Shown here: in pieces, positions 12,201 to 24,900 of the stretch
Numbering within the stretch: the stretch's first letter is position 1
Layout of the letters: every line of letters starts with the position of its first letter
Assembly: GCA_029204225.1 (NCBI GenBank)
Contig: CM055102.1
Span: 18,482,732-18,546,731 of the forward strand
Source of the DNA: Diphasiastrum complanatum
Taxonomy: Eukaryota; Streptophyta; Lycopodiopsida; Lycopodiales; Lycopodiaceae
Length of the DNA: 64,000 nucleotides
Reading direction: 5' to 3'
Notes under the pieces: generated by a model
The model's database searches: none
What the model saw: only the letters and a program-made list of their open reading frames with translations
What the model was told of the DNA's origin: nothing
Made by a program: the position numbers and the translations under genes

Positions 12201-15200
12201 GTAGAGTGCTTTCTTGTGGTAGGATGCTTGAGGTTTGGATCTTGCTTATGGTATGGGACATAGGTAGGGTTTGGATCTTGAGTATGCTATGAAGTGTTGT
12301 GGTATGCTTGTGATTTGTTTTTGGTTAGCAAGGGAATGCTAGATAGGTCTTGCTTGGAGCTTGGATCTAACTATGGTTGGGTGGTGAATACTTGAGGCCA
12401 GCTTGTTATCTATCTTTGTGTTTAAAGAGTAGGGACACAGGTGGAGGAGAGATCCTTGGAGGCTTGCAGATCCTTACTTGCAGGTGGAAGCATCCTAGCT
12501 TGGAGTTGGGGAGCATCTTGAAGCTTGCAGGTTGCTTGGAGGATATTTGGAGGCTCTACCTTGGATTTGGAAGACTTCCTCACCTCTACTTGTAAAATTC
12601 CGAGATAAAAGTGTTCCATGAAGATCATGAACATTGTTGCCAATTAACTTCTGCAATGCTAACGAGACCCTTCAGCTTTGGGCCACATGACCTATTACGT
12701 ATGCATGGTAAAATTGGTAACCAGTCAGTAAGAGTCATGGTTGATGGGGCAACCCATAATTTCATCAACTACACCCTAGTTAAGAAACTCAGACTTTTTG
12801 AAGTACCTAGTCAGCATAGGTACATAGTTTCTTTAGCCAAGGGTGAAGACCAAAAATTTTGGAAAACTATGGTAAGTAATTTAAATCTTGATATTCAGGG
12901 GTATCAGGATGAAATAAACTTTCAGATAATGCACCTAGATCGTACAGACATTGTTCTCAGGAGAGATTGGCTCTACAGCTTAGATTCGGACCTCCCCTAA
13001 ACAGAAACTATCAAGAGAACACCCTCAGCTTTCAGTATAAAGGTAGAGAGATCCAGTTGCATGGGGAGCATAATGTCCCCAACAATCCTATGGTCTGCAG
13101 TTCAAAGCTCCGTCAGCTAATCGAGGATAGCGACCATCAGGTATTCTTATGTGACCTTCAGTTTATTGCAGAACTTTCTATTTCCAGTACTTTATAACAG
13201 CAAGTAAATAAACTAGAAACTTTATTGTCTAAATTTAAAGATGTTTTTCCTGAAGACTTACCACATGGTTTACCACCTAGCAGAGATGTAGATCATGTAA
13301 TAAACCTAATACCAAGTACAGCACCTATTTCTAAACCTCCGTATCAAGTCAGTCGAATAGAGGATGAAGAAATAACTAGGTAGTTAACCGATTATCTTGA
13401 GAAAGGCCAAATTCAGACCAATAGTTCACCATGGGCATCACCAGTCCTTTTGGTGAAAAAGAAAGACGGGTCTATGCGTCTTTGCGTCGATTACAGAGCC
13501 CTCAATAAGGTCACAATTAAGAATAAATACCCAATGCCTCGGGCAGACGAGTTGTTTGACCAACTCGACGGGGCTAAGTTTTTCAATAAAATTGACCTTA
13601 GATCGGGATATCATCAAGTCCGTATAAAGTCGAAAGATGTCCCAAAAACAACTTTTAGGACTCGTCATGCTCATTATGAGTTTAAGGTGATGCCATTTCG
13701 GCTCACAAATGCACCAACTACCTTTATGACTTTGATGAACAATGTTCTCAGACCATACTTGGATAAGTTTGTAGTAGTATTTTTAGATGACATCCTCGTT
13801 TACAGTAAGACGAGGAAGGAGCATCTTAAACACCTCAGAAAGGTGTTTCGACTGCTTATAAAGCATAAGCTTTATGCTAAGAAACCTAAGTGTGAATTCT
13901 TCGTTGAAGAAGTAGCTTATTTGGGTCACATTAAGGTTAAAGCCATACTTAGTTTGCTGAGACCTCAAAATATTTTAGAATTACAGATCATTCTAGGTTT
14001 GGCAGGATATTGCAGACAATTTGTCAAAGAATATGCTCATATAGCGATTCCTATGACAAATCTTCTTAAGGAAAAGGGAAAGGAGTTCATATGGGAGTTC
14101 GCACAGCATGAGAGCTTTGATGCTCTCAAAACAGCCTTAGCTACAACACCAGTTTTAAAGGTCGTCGACACCAATCAGCCATTGTGGTCGAAACAGATGC
14201 CAGCGACTTTGCGGTTGGTCCTATACTAACTCAGAATGGACGACCATTTGCATTCGAGAGTAAAAAACTCGAACCAGCACAGACTAGGTATAGTGCCTAT
14301 GAAAAGGAACTCTTCTCCATAGTTCATGCCCTTAAGACTTGGAGGCATTATTTGTATGGTGCCAACTTTGAGGTCCTGACAGACCATGAAAGCCTCAGAT
14401 ACCTTTGCAATCAGCCTGAGCTCAAAGGTCGGAAAGCTCGATGGGCTGAATTAATGCAAGAGTTTGATATGTCTATCAGATATAGACGGGGGAAATTCAA
14501 CACAGTAGCAGATGCCCTTAGTAGAATGCCTATGATAAACGAGCTGAGTTTTACTCAGATTCGTAGTGAGTTACTTAAGTCCTTGAGACGGAAGTGCCAG
14601 CATGATGCTTACTTCTCTACTATCTGGAGCTCAGTCCAAAACAGATAGTTACAGACTCTAGAATCAGTTTTCGGGGCTGGTGCCAGTTCATCCAAGAATA
14701 CGGCAGCTTCAGTTGAGGATGATGAGTCCGAGTATACGTCAGATGACGTTGAGGACTCCGAGCCTGTTTTACCCAAGGAAACCGCAGTGGTTGAGGGTCA
14801 GTTGACTCAAGAATTCAAATGGTAACAGTATTCCATTCTTGATGAGTACTTGCTCTATAGAGACAGAGTATGTGTCCCCAATTCAGAGGATTATAGGCAA
14901 CAAGTCCTATATGAGTGTCATGCAGTCCTAGTGCGGGGCACCCAAGCATTCAAAAGACCTATGAACTTCTTCGTAGGCAATTTTTTTAGCCCAGTATGAA
15001 AAAGGACATCCAACAGTATGTAACCAGTTGCTAAAAATGTCAAGTAAATAAACAGAGCGTCTAAAGGCAGGAGGATTGTTGCAGCCCTTAGATATACCAC
15101 TGGTAAGTGGGAGAGTATCTCCATGGATTTATAGTAAACCTGCCTAAGACCCAAAAGGGTAATGACGCTATATGGGTCACAGTTGACCGTCTGACCGAAA

Positions 15201-18200
15201 TGGCTCACTTTATTCCGACCAAAACAACCGTTAGAGCTCCAGAGTTAGCGAGGTTGTTTATAGATGGGCTACTTAAATTGTACGGTCTACCTTCCGGCAT
15301 AGTCAACGACCGGGACAGTAAGTTTAATGGAAACGGGCATGTCATCACCATCATCGTCATCGCCAGACTCTAGGTCCTGTCGGGATCTTCTCCTAGAGAA
15401 GAAAGAGGTAATCCGAGGCTAAGAAACAGAATGACTTTGCTGAGATGTCTGACATAGGTCTCGTCACAGTAAGAACATCTCTCATATCATAAGTGCAATG
15501 CAACAGGAGTCCTCATTGTTGGAATGTAAATGGAATTGCTTACATTACCATAGGTTACTTTGACCCAAAAGGTCGAGAGTCGTGTAACCATGGTCATTTA
15601 TTATATTAGGCCTACTAAACTTAGAGTTAGCTAAGTTAGTATGAAATTAACTTGGTAGGGACTCATGGGTCCGCTAGGCCTAATTGTGACATTAAGTACC
15701 CCAACTTGACATATTGGAGGTACCTTATTCTTTCTATGTAACTTATAGAAAGTTGGATAGTCAATGGTCAAGTAGTTGGACAGCCAATAGTCAAGTAGTT
15801 GGAAAGCCAATAGTCAAGTAGTTGGATAGCCAATAGTCATGAAGTTAGATAGTCATCTTGGACTATATATATGTGTGCATACCATTTGTATAAGACACTT
15901 TTGTAAGCAATACTGACTATTCTCCTTGGCTGTCCACGAGTTTCTACAAGAGGGTTTCTAGCCATCTCTCTCTTTCTTTTGAGAATGCTTTGTGTGATTG
16001 AATAGTTAAGATCCTGGATCCTGAGGCTTCTATTTCCTACATGGTATCAAAGCCTTTAGGTGATCATATTGCTTGCAGGAGGGCGCCCAATAGGAAGCTT
16101 AATTCTTCCCCTTTTGGTAGCAGAAAATCATCAAGCTCCTGATTTTTGTAGGAGAAGAATCTGTTCATCTTCTTATAACTTTTTTGCAGGAAATTGCAGG
16201 GCACCTTCACCTATTTGAGAGCTAGCAGTAGGGCGCCCATGCTCAAACCAATTGCATGTGATCTTGACTCAATTAATGCTGAATATTTCAGATTTACTTC
16301 TTAAATAAAGATACATGTGTTTTGGACACATTTCTTACTGAAATTTCCCTGTTGGTGAGCTTGGAGTAGGGCGCTACCATCAGCTCTATGTGCACATAGT
16401 GTGCACTCTTTTCAACCACAAATTTCTGGTTTTGGTTTTGGCTTCATTCGAAGTCTACCTATTTATGAGCATTTTGTTTTTTTGTGCAGAAATCAGCCAC
16501 CTATTTCATTACTTGTTGAGCAAATTGCATGTGGAGTATTGCAATCTATTGTGCTCATAATTTCAGCTTTGAGGTTGCTGCCCTTTGAGTATATTTTGTC
16601 TTGAAAAGTCTATTTTCTATCTACTACAAGCTAATTTTTCTGTCATGGCTAAAGAATCGGAGTCTATTGGTTCTTTATTTAATGAAGATAGGCTGGATGG
16701 CACAAACTATTCCTTGTGGTGCTACATGATGAAGAACCTTCTAATTGCTAAAGGCTTAGTAGTTAATGGTGACGAAGAGAGGCCGCCTACCTTGGCACCT
16801 ATTACACCATCTAGAACAACTAGTTCTTCATCTACGGAGGTGTCTTCCGATGAGCAAAAGAAGTGGGATCGACGAGATGCACAAGCACATTCCGTCATTG
16901 CATTCTCAATGAAGAGATCTATCCTTCCTCATATTAGATCATGCAAGACTTCCAAAAGTGCTTGGGAGACTCTTGCCAAGATGTTTCAAGTAAAGAATGC
17001 GGCAAAAGTGGTATATCTTCGAAATCAACTTTCTATCTTGAAGATGCAAGAAGGTGATTTGCTTACAAACCACTTGACGAAGATCAAGGATCTTCGAGAG
17101 GAGCTTCTTAGTATTGATGAGGTGATTGAGAACTCACAATTTGTATCTATTACTCTCAACTCTCTTCCTAATTCTTACCTTCCATTTGTGTCATCATTGA
17201 GCATTTCTCTTAGGGGACATCAAATCTCCTTCGACGAACTTGTTGGCTTATTTCTTTAAGAAGAACAAACAAGGATCAACTTTGGTGAACAAGAAGATCA
17301 AGCTTTCTTTGCAAATGGCAAAGGCAAAGGCAAGTGGAAAGGGAAGCCTTCTTTCAAAACTTCCAAAGATGATCAAAAATCTAAGGAAGCTCAAGATCAA
17401 GACTCCAAGAAGAAGGGTAAGTGCCAAAACAGCTCATCTTCAGCTTTACAAGTTGCTATTTTTTCATCTATTGATTGAGTGATTGATAGCGGTGCTACAC
17501 GCCATATGACTTATCACACTTCACAAAGCTTGTGAAAGTGCATGATGGAAGCAAAGTTCAAGGTGTTAATAACACCTCTTATCCTATCAAAGGTATTGGA
17601 GTGATCCCCATTATCTTACCCAATGGTGAGGAAAAGTACATTCGTAATGTACTTTATGTTCCAAAAATAAAACAAGAATCTCATTTCGGTCTCTACAATT
17701 ATGAACCAAGGATTGGTTGTGAAATTCAAAGAAGACAAATGTCTTATCAAAGACCCAAAGAGATCTCTTATGATCATGGCTTCAGGAACATTACGTGGTG
17801 GATTGTTCCTTATGGATACCTATGAGCGAAGAGCTTCATCATCTTTTTGTCTTGTTGCATCAAGTTCACATTCTTTGGAGTTAGCTGAATTATGGCATGC
17901 TAGGTTTGGACATCTCAAGTTTGCTAGCTTGAAGATGTTGAAGAGATTCAATATGGTTAAAGACATTCCTAATATTGAGCATCCCGAAGGACATGTATGC
18001 GAAAGATGCATACTTGGAAAATTTCAAAGGCAAGCTTTTCCATTTGATGGAATTATTAGAGTTGATGGCAAATTTGATTTGGTTCATAGTGATGTATGTG
18101 GTCCAATGAGGACCGAATCCATTGGAAGGTGCAAGTACTTTGTTACTTTTATTGATGACCTTTCAAAATTTACATGGATTTATCCTATGAAGGCAAAATC

Positions 18201-21200
18201 TGAAGTTTTTCAACGCTTTAAGGATTTTCTAGCAATGATAGAAAACCAATTTGGGCACTCTTTGAAGATCTTACATACCGACCGAGGAGGGGAATATATA
18301 AAGAATACGTTCGGTACTTATCTTCAAAGCAAAGATATCCATCATCAAATGACAACCCCTTACACACCTCAACAAAATGGTGTTGCCGAAAGAAAGAATC
18401 GCACTATCATGGAGATGGCTCGATGCATGCTCAAGGCAAAGGGCCTACCTCACAAGTTTTGGGCTCAAGGCTCTTTATATCTGACAGGGGGACTGATTTC
18501 TTGGAACTCAAGGAAGCATAAATCAGTCGCACTTTCTTCGACATTCTTTCTATGTAAATTATAGAAAGTTGGATAGTCAATAGTCAAGTAGTTGGACAGC
18601 CAATAGTCAAGTAGTTGGATAGCCAATAGTCATGAAGTTAGATAGTCATCTTGGACTATATATATGTGTGCATCCCATTTGTATAAGACACTTTTGTAAG
18701 CAATGTTGACTATTCTCCTTGGCTGTCCACGAGTTTCTACAAGAGGGCTTCTAGCCATCTCTCTCTTTCTTTTGAGAATGCTTTGTGTGATTGAATAGTT
18801 AAGATCCTGGATCCTTAGGCTTCATATGCTATGAGTGATCGTAGTGTGATGGGCATGTCGCGAAATAGGCAATGGCATCTCCCTCTATCTCATAGTATAA
18901 AGGGCACCTAAAGATAAAGTGCTTTTCAAACTCCACCTTACCCAAAGAGCATAACTGGCGAATTCGCTCCTCTCTCGGAATACCACAGAATCTCCCAGTC
19001 TCAATAGCCAGGTGATGTGATGATAAGCGGAGTTGTCCCAATGTGAATCTGAGGCTGTGTGATAATCCTAGAGAAAGAGAGAGAGTATGCATCTTACTAT
19101 TTTGAATACAAATGTTGCTTTGATGCTGCGTTCAAAGGATGATGCTCAACCTGTGTAGTGAGTATCATGCAGGGTAAACTGATCACACTTACACGCAGAT
19201 TACTCACTTTTACGTTGCTTGTAATTCACACAAAATTCAGTGAGGTGTTATTGATTAGATTGTCGTTTATCTTGTTTGTTATTTCTTACCTGAGCCAAAA
19301 TAACCTGTACAGACGACCCATATAGGCATGCTTATTCGAATATTTTGAGGAGATGAGAGATTATTATAGCTGATTCTTGATCAAAGTGAAATAATTTATT
19401 CGGTTCTCCAGCAAAGGTCAAAAAAACATAGCTTTGTATCATGGAAAAACTTTGGGAGATAAGATTGGATTGAAAGAGATTTTCTAGTTGATTTTGCAAC
19501 CTATTAAAATCTGGGGTGACTCCCTTCTTGTCAAGCCATCGAGAAGATAGATGTAGGACAAGATCACAGTATATCATCATGACTTGGTGTGCTGATAAGA
19601 GGTAGAGAGGTAGCATTTGTTGCTGCCAACTCTTTGCATCTTGTGATAGCAAAAGAGTTCTTGCTACTAATCATAGGTATCTTTTGCTACTAATCATGGG
19701 TAAACTCTAAACGATTCAATCATGTATGATCTCAGCAGCTCCTAGACTGAGATAGGTCCACCTCTTAGGTCTCAAGAGAAAGCTATCTTATAGGTAAAAA
19801 GCTTTCTCCAAAATCAAGTACCTGTAGTAATGGAAAAATCCTGCTGACAAGTGGAATTATCCCACCGTATTGTCCGACAACAGATAAGTCCCTGTAAAAC
19901 AGTTGTGATAGATCAGTAAGTTATCAGTATCTACTCACTCAAAGCTTAAAAACTTGGCGGATAACCGAAAAGAACAACTGAGAAAACTGATATTTCTGCC
20001 AAGATTTTTTCTGTGGCTAAGAACAATAGCAGGTCAAACACGTAATCTGATAAATATGCCCTCCAAAGACAACTGGAAATGTGGAACAAAGAGTTTGCCA
20101 TACCGCTGGAAGTGTGTTATGGAGCAAAGATTGTCTTACTTTAGCAGGCTACCCAGTGCCAATACTCCAAAGAGGTTCAGTCCTCCTAATCCTATTGCCA
20201 GCATTTTCTCCAAATCACCTGCCTTACTGCAAATTTTATTCCCACCTTTATCTGTTTAGGCAGATAGTAACATATCTGATACTGACAGAGATGATCGTTG
20301 CATGAAAGGAACTAGATGAAGAAATATGGAGCTACATTTCTACAACAATGATATCAACTTGGGTTTGCAAAGGTATCATGGCAGGCACTGATACAAAGTC
20401 TTCCATATAGAGGTAAATCACAAAACCTATTGTGCATTGCCTGCTTAAACTGCTTAAATGATGAAGATAACAACATTACTTCTCTAATGTTGACATAGCG
20501 GCTTAAATTCGATTGAGTCTTTCTCCCACAAAGAACGAGGCAATCATTAATTTCTGTCCACTTTCAGTTTGAAAGGCTCAAGCGTTATCTTAAAGGAAGT
20601 ATTAGAATAAAACAATAGAGTGGTAATATTAAGATGCATAGATCTTTCGTGTTTGCGCAGATTTGATTAACCAGGTCCACAGTATGCATAAGAAATCAAT
20701 CATTCCTTAGTTCCCTTGCATACCATGTGTAGCAAAGAATTGCGCCCAATGTTACAAACTGCTGCTTAAATAACTATGCAGAGTCCATTATTTCTTTAAG
20801 CTATGATCTTCTGTGAATAATAACCAGTCATTCATTACGGACAGTGCCTATTCAAGGAACAAGATCTGGGATCATATACCACAGTACTTCGTTTTTCACA
20901 TAATGTCAATAAGATTTATTGAGATGTATCCTCTTCACGAAAACAACCATGCGGTACCTAGAGAGAGAACATTCTATTGGGATCCAACTTACTCAAAATA
21001 GCAGCAACGCGTCTTAGTGACCTCAGTACCTGTTACTGCATGGTTGATCAGATTGCTTTATCATAAACTTACGTACTAACTTTGGCAGAGACACTTGTTG
21101 TCAGGTCTATGACCTCGATTCACATCGATAGCTTATGACTCCTTTTATGGAGGAAGTTTGAACCAGATTCAAATGTGAGACATAGGATAATAATTCACAA

Positions 21201-21835
21201 GTGGGCCTGTCACTTTTGTGATGCATAATAGTAAATATGTGGGAAATATATAATGTGATTAAGGCATTGCATCTTGGAAGACTATTTGCAATAGCATCTA
21301 CTCCTTTTGGTAGGGATTGGGACCAGCATTTGTGCTAAATGTGTCTCCTTTTCCTTTAGCACATGGTTATTCTCCTATATTTCTTGGCTCTTCAAAAGCT
21401 TCTTCACAATAACACACCTGTTACTCTTGCCACATTTCTTTCTAATTGATGCTTGAACCATGGATGGTCACCAATCCTAGTATACCTACTAAGATTAGAT
21501 TGACCCATACAAACATCTAGGAATTCCAGGTTATGATCAAAACTTATTCTATCCTAATCCAATTCACAGCAAAATTGTGATTGGTAAACCTAAAACGTAC
21601 ACCTTAAGTTTGATCTTTTCTTGTACTACCCAAGCATATGAAAATAATTCAATTCCCAAATCTCCTCTAGTTCCAAACTATTCCTTACAGTCCCTAGAAA
21701 ATTCCTTTAACACTTCCAAATAGTTTCATTTATATATTCCTACTCTGGAAGAGGGCAAACACTCCCCACCTGTAAAAAAAGCACTTGCCCCATATAATAA
21801 TATTATTTATATAATATATATATATTAGAATAATG

Positions 21836-21902
<67 letters not shown>

Positions 21903-24900
21903 CCCCCCCCCTCTGCCATCTGTCCAGCCAGCCCTGCCACCTGTCCGCTGCCAGCCAGCCCTGCCCGCTGCCATCTGTCCGCTGCCCCTGCCACGTGCTG
22001 CCCTGCCCGCTGTACCTGCTCGTTGTCTGAGTCCTGACCCATGGCACCCCCTAAACACACCCATTCCCCACCTGCCCCACAAGCAGCTGCCTGCGTGGCA
22101 GAACCTCCTGCCATGCAGGCAGCGCCTGGCTGCGTGGCAGATACTGCTGATATGCAGGCAGTACTGGCCTGCATGCCAGCCTCCGTCTCTGTCCCAGCTT
22201 CCTCCTCCTCCTCTTCTTCCCCCTCCTCTGTTTCTTCCCCCTCCACAGACCCAGCTCCTACTCCCCTTCGAGCCAACCCTCCTGCCGGGATCCTACATTT
22301 TCCTAAACCCCCTACTGCCCCACTCATCCTTTATACCCCATCCAAAGCAACCGAACTATTCTCTTCTTTCCAAGAAGATCAGTTCCGAAATGACTTCCAG
22401 CCATAAAGACTTCTAAATAGCAAACACACCTTAGATTTATCCTTGATAAATCCTTGAGGCTGTTCCATGTATATATCCTCCTCAAGATAGCCATTCAAAA
22501 AAGCGTTGGAGGCATCAAGTTGAAACAGTTTCCACTTTAAAAATAAGGCAAAAGAAATTATGATTCTTATTGTCACCATCTTTGCTACAGGAGCAAAGGT
22601 TTCTTCATAGTCAAGGCCATATATTTGTGCAAAGCCTTTAGCACATAATCTTGCCTTGTACTTGATCTTGAAGACCCACTTGCATCCAATGATATGCATG
22701 TAAGGTGGTGGATCCACTAGCTCCCATGTGTGGTTGGTGATATATTATTCTTTATGGAGACACACGAGAACCCAGAGCGTGGACGTCCTTCTTTTCCTGG
22801 ATACAGATGGGACACAGTATTCCGACGAGAGACTAGATCTGCCAGTGGCCAGGGTTCAGGAGGGGTCGCATGTTTATACAGAGAGTCTCTCCACTCAAGT
22901 CTGGACTTCATCCGACATGACGATCAGGCCCGCTATATATGGACTCGCACTGTGGGTCAGGATATTGGTTTGGACAGAGATCTTTTTATGGCAGCATGTT
23001 ACTTTCCACCAAAGTCTTTGTCTTTTGCGGAGGGTATTGGATCTCCGTATCAGGACCTCTCACCAGATATTATCAGATTCTCAGAGCGGGGGCATATTCT
23101 CCTCACTGGGGATTTTAATGCCCGAACATCTTCGCGACAGACAGAGTTTTTTGACACCACAGATCAGCTTCGTGTTCGTGCCCTTGACGGTGATATGCTG
23201 GGAGTTACCAGGACTTCCACGGACAGTTTGGGACCTACTACTCCATATGGTGAGTACTTACTGCAGTTTGGAGAGGCACATGAGCTAGCCATTTATAATG
23301 ACTTACCCTGCTGGCCACATTCAAACAGTTATACATGCCATCCCCACAATGGAGGACATAGTGTCGTTGACTATCTCATGGGGTCACCATCCTCTGTACC
23401 CATCATCTATGATTTCCGTGTCTCCCCCACCACCCTTTCTGATCATTCCTTCCTCTCCTTCGATATTGGTCACTTTCCCCCCACTCACCCACCTCCATTA
23501 CCCACGCTTGCCCGATCACCCCGATACACATTTGACCCCACTTACATGACACTATACCGGCATTCCTTGGCTTCGTTTTTACATTCTTTTCCTCATGATA
23601 GTCCAGTCGACATCCAGGCTGCTTTTCTCACCACCTCTCTCCACACTGCCGCTTCACTAACCTTCCCTACCAAACCCCATCCCAGTAACACTCGACGCAA
23701 ACCTCGCCCATTGCACCCTCCATGGTACGATACTGAGTGCCGTTCTCTTCATCAGTCAGTAACCTATTCACGTAGCCATGCTCCACATTTACTTCGATCG
23801 TCCCGCCGCTCTTACCGTCGTGTTCTCCGTCGTAAAAAGCGTGCCTATGATAATTCTGAAGGGAAACATCTGGTTGACCTTCTTTTCAGTTCTTCTACGG
23901 GCGCTTTTTGGCGAGAGTTCATTCCCCGCTCTCCACCACCTCTCTTGGAAGACCTCCACATTTGGACTGCTTATGCCACTAGCTTGTATACCATTCCCAC
24001 CGACTCACCTATCTCTATATCTCCACGACCATCTGAGTTCTCCTTCTTCACATCTGATATGGTCCTTGCAGCCATTAAGAAGATGAAGTCCCATAAAGCC
24101 AGAGATATTGAAGACCTCGAGTCTGAACTCCTTTCCCATGCGTCTGACTTACTCGCCCCCACCACAGCCACTATTCTTAATTCCGCAGTTATTTCTGGTT
24201 TCCCATCGTCCCGGTGCACTAACATTATCCACCCCATCCATAAGAATGGCGACCCCATGGTTCCGAGTAATTACCGACTATCATGATTGGGCATGTCTTG
24301 GCAAAGCTATATGGTACTATACTCAATCTGTTGTGAGTTCAGAGGCGGAGACTAGGAGACTACATGCTATGGGTCGGGCAGGTTTTCGGGCCCATTACTC
24401 TACTACAGATCACATCTTCACATTACGAGCCTTGATTGAGGAGGCTAAGCACAGGAAAGAGAGGGTTTACTGTTGTTTTGTGGACTTCAGGAAAGCCTTC
24501 GATTCCGTTCCTCGCTCATTGCTCATTTAGAGACTCCGAGACCTTGGCTTCTCCACTGACATCATTCTTGCTATGATGGCACTTTATGAGCGCGTCCTGG
24601 GATGTTTCCGGCAGAGCAGTGGCATATCTGATCATATTTGGAGCACTATTGGGGTGAAGCAGGGTTGCTCCCTCTCACCGGTCCTCTTTGGCTTGTACAT
24701 TGATGAGTTGGAGCGAGTCATTACACAGTGTGGTGGTACCGGTTGTAGGCTAGGGGACATCTTGATTGCTATCCTTCTTTATGCCAATGACGTGGTATTG
24801 GTCTCACCGACCAGAGAGGGTCTACAGAGACAGTTGGATTGCTTACATACATTTTGCACCAGATGGGGCCTAGGGGTGAACATTGAAAAGACCAAGGTTA

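Larger units (their letters stand above)
15517..18823 (+). mobile_element. copia-A, internally deleted Ty1/copia element
   Basis: The 5' LTR starts TGTTGGAATG and ends TTTCCTACA, followed directly by the primer-binding site TGGTATCAAAGCC. Gag, protease and integrase follow, but from about 18470 the sequence jumps to the last RNase H codons ([16 protein letters not shown]) and then into the middle of the 3' LTR near 18545. Reverse transcriptase is therefore absent. The 3' LTR copy is cut at both sides and stops at GGCTTC (18823), against a LINE tail. The element is antisense to the host gene. Confidence 0.85.

Noticed and set aside
20813-21001. Plus-strand frame ending [12 protein letters not shown], similar to the W-Y-x-D-P block of the host protein
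   Set aside because: It is on the wrong strand. The true exon for that block ([10 protein letters not shown]) was found at 54456-54522 with correct phases.
21730-22327. Long minus-strand frames with REREREREE stretches
   Set aside because: They are translations of the (TC)n tract and the adjacent C-rich LINE sequence. No domain is present.
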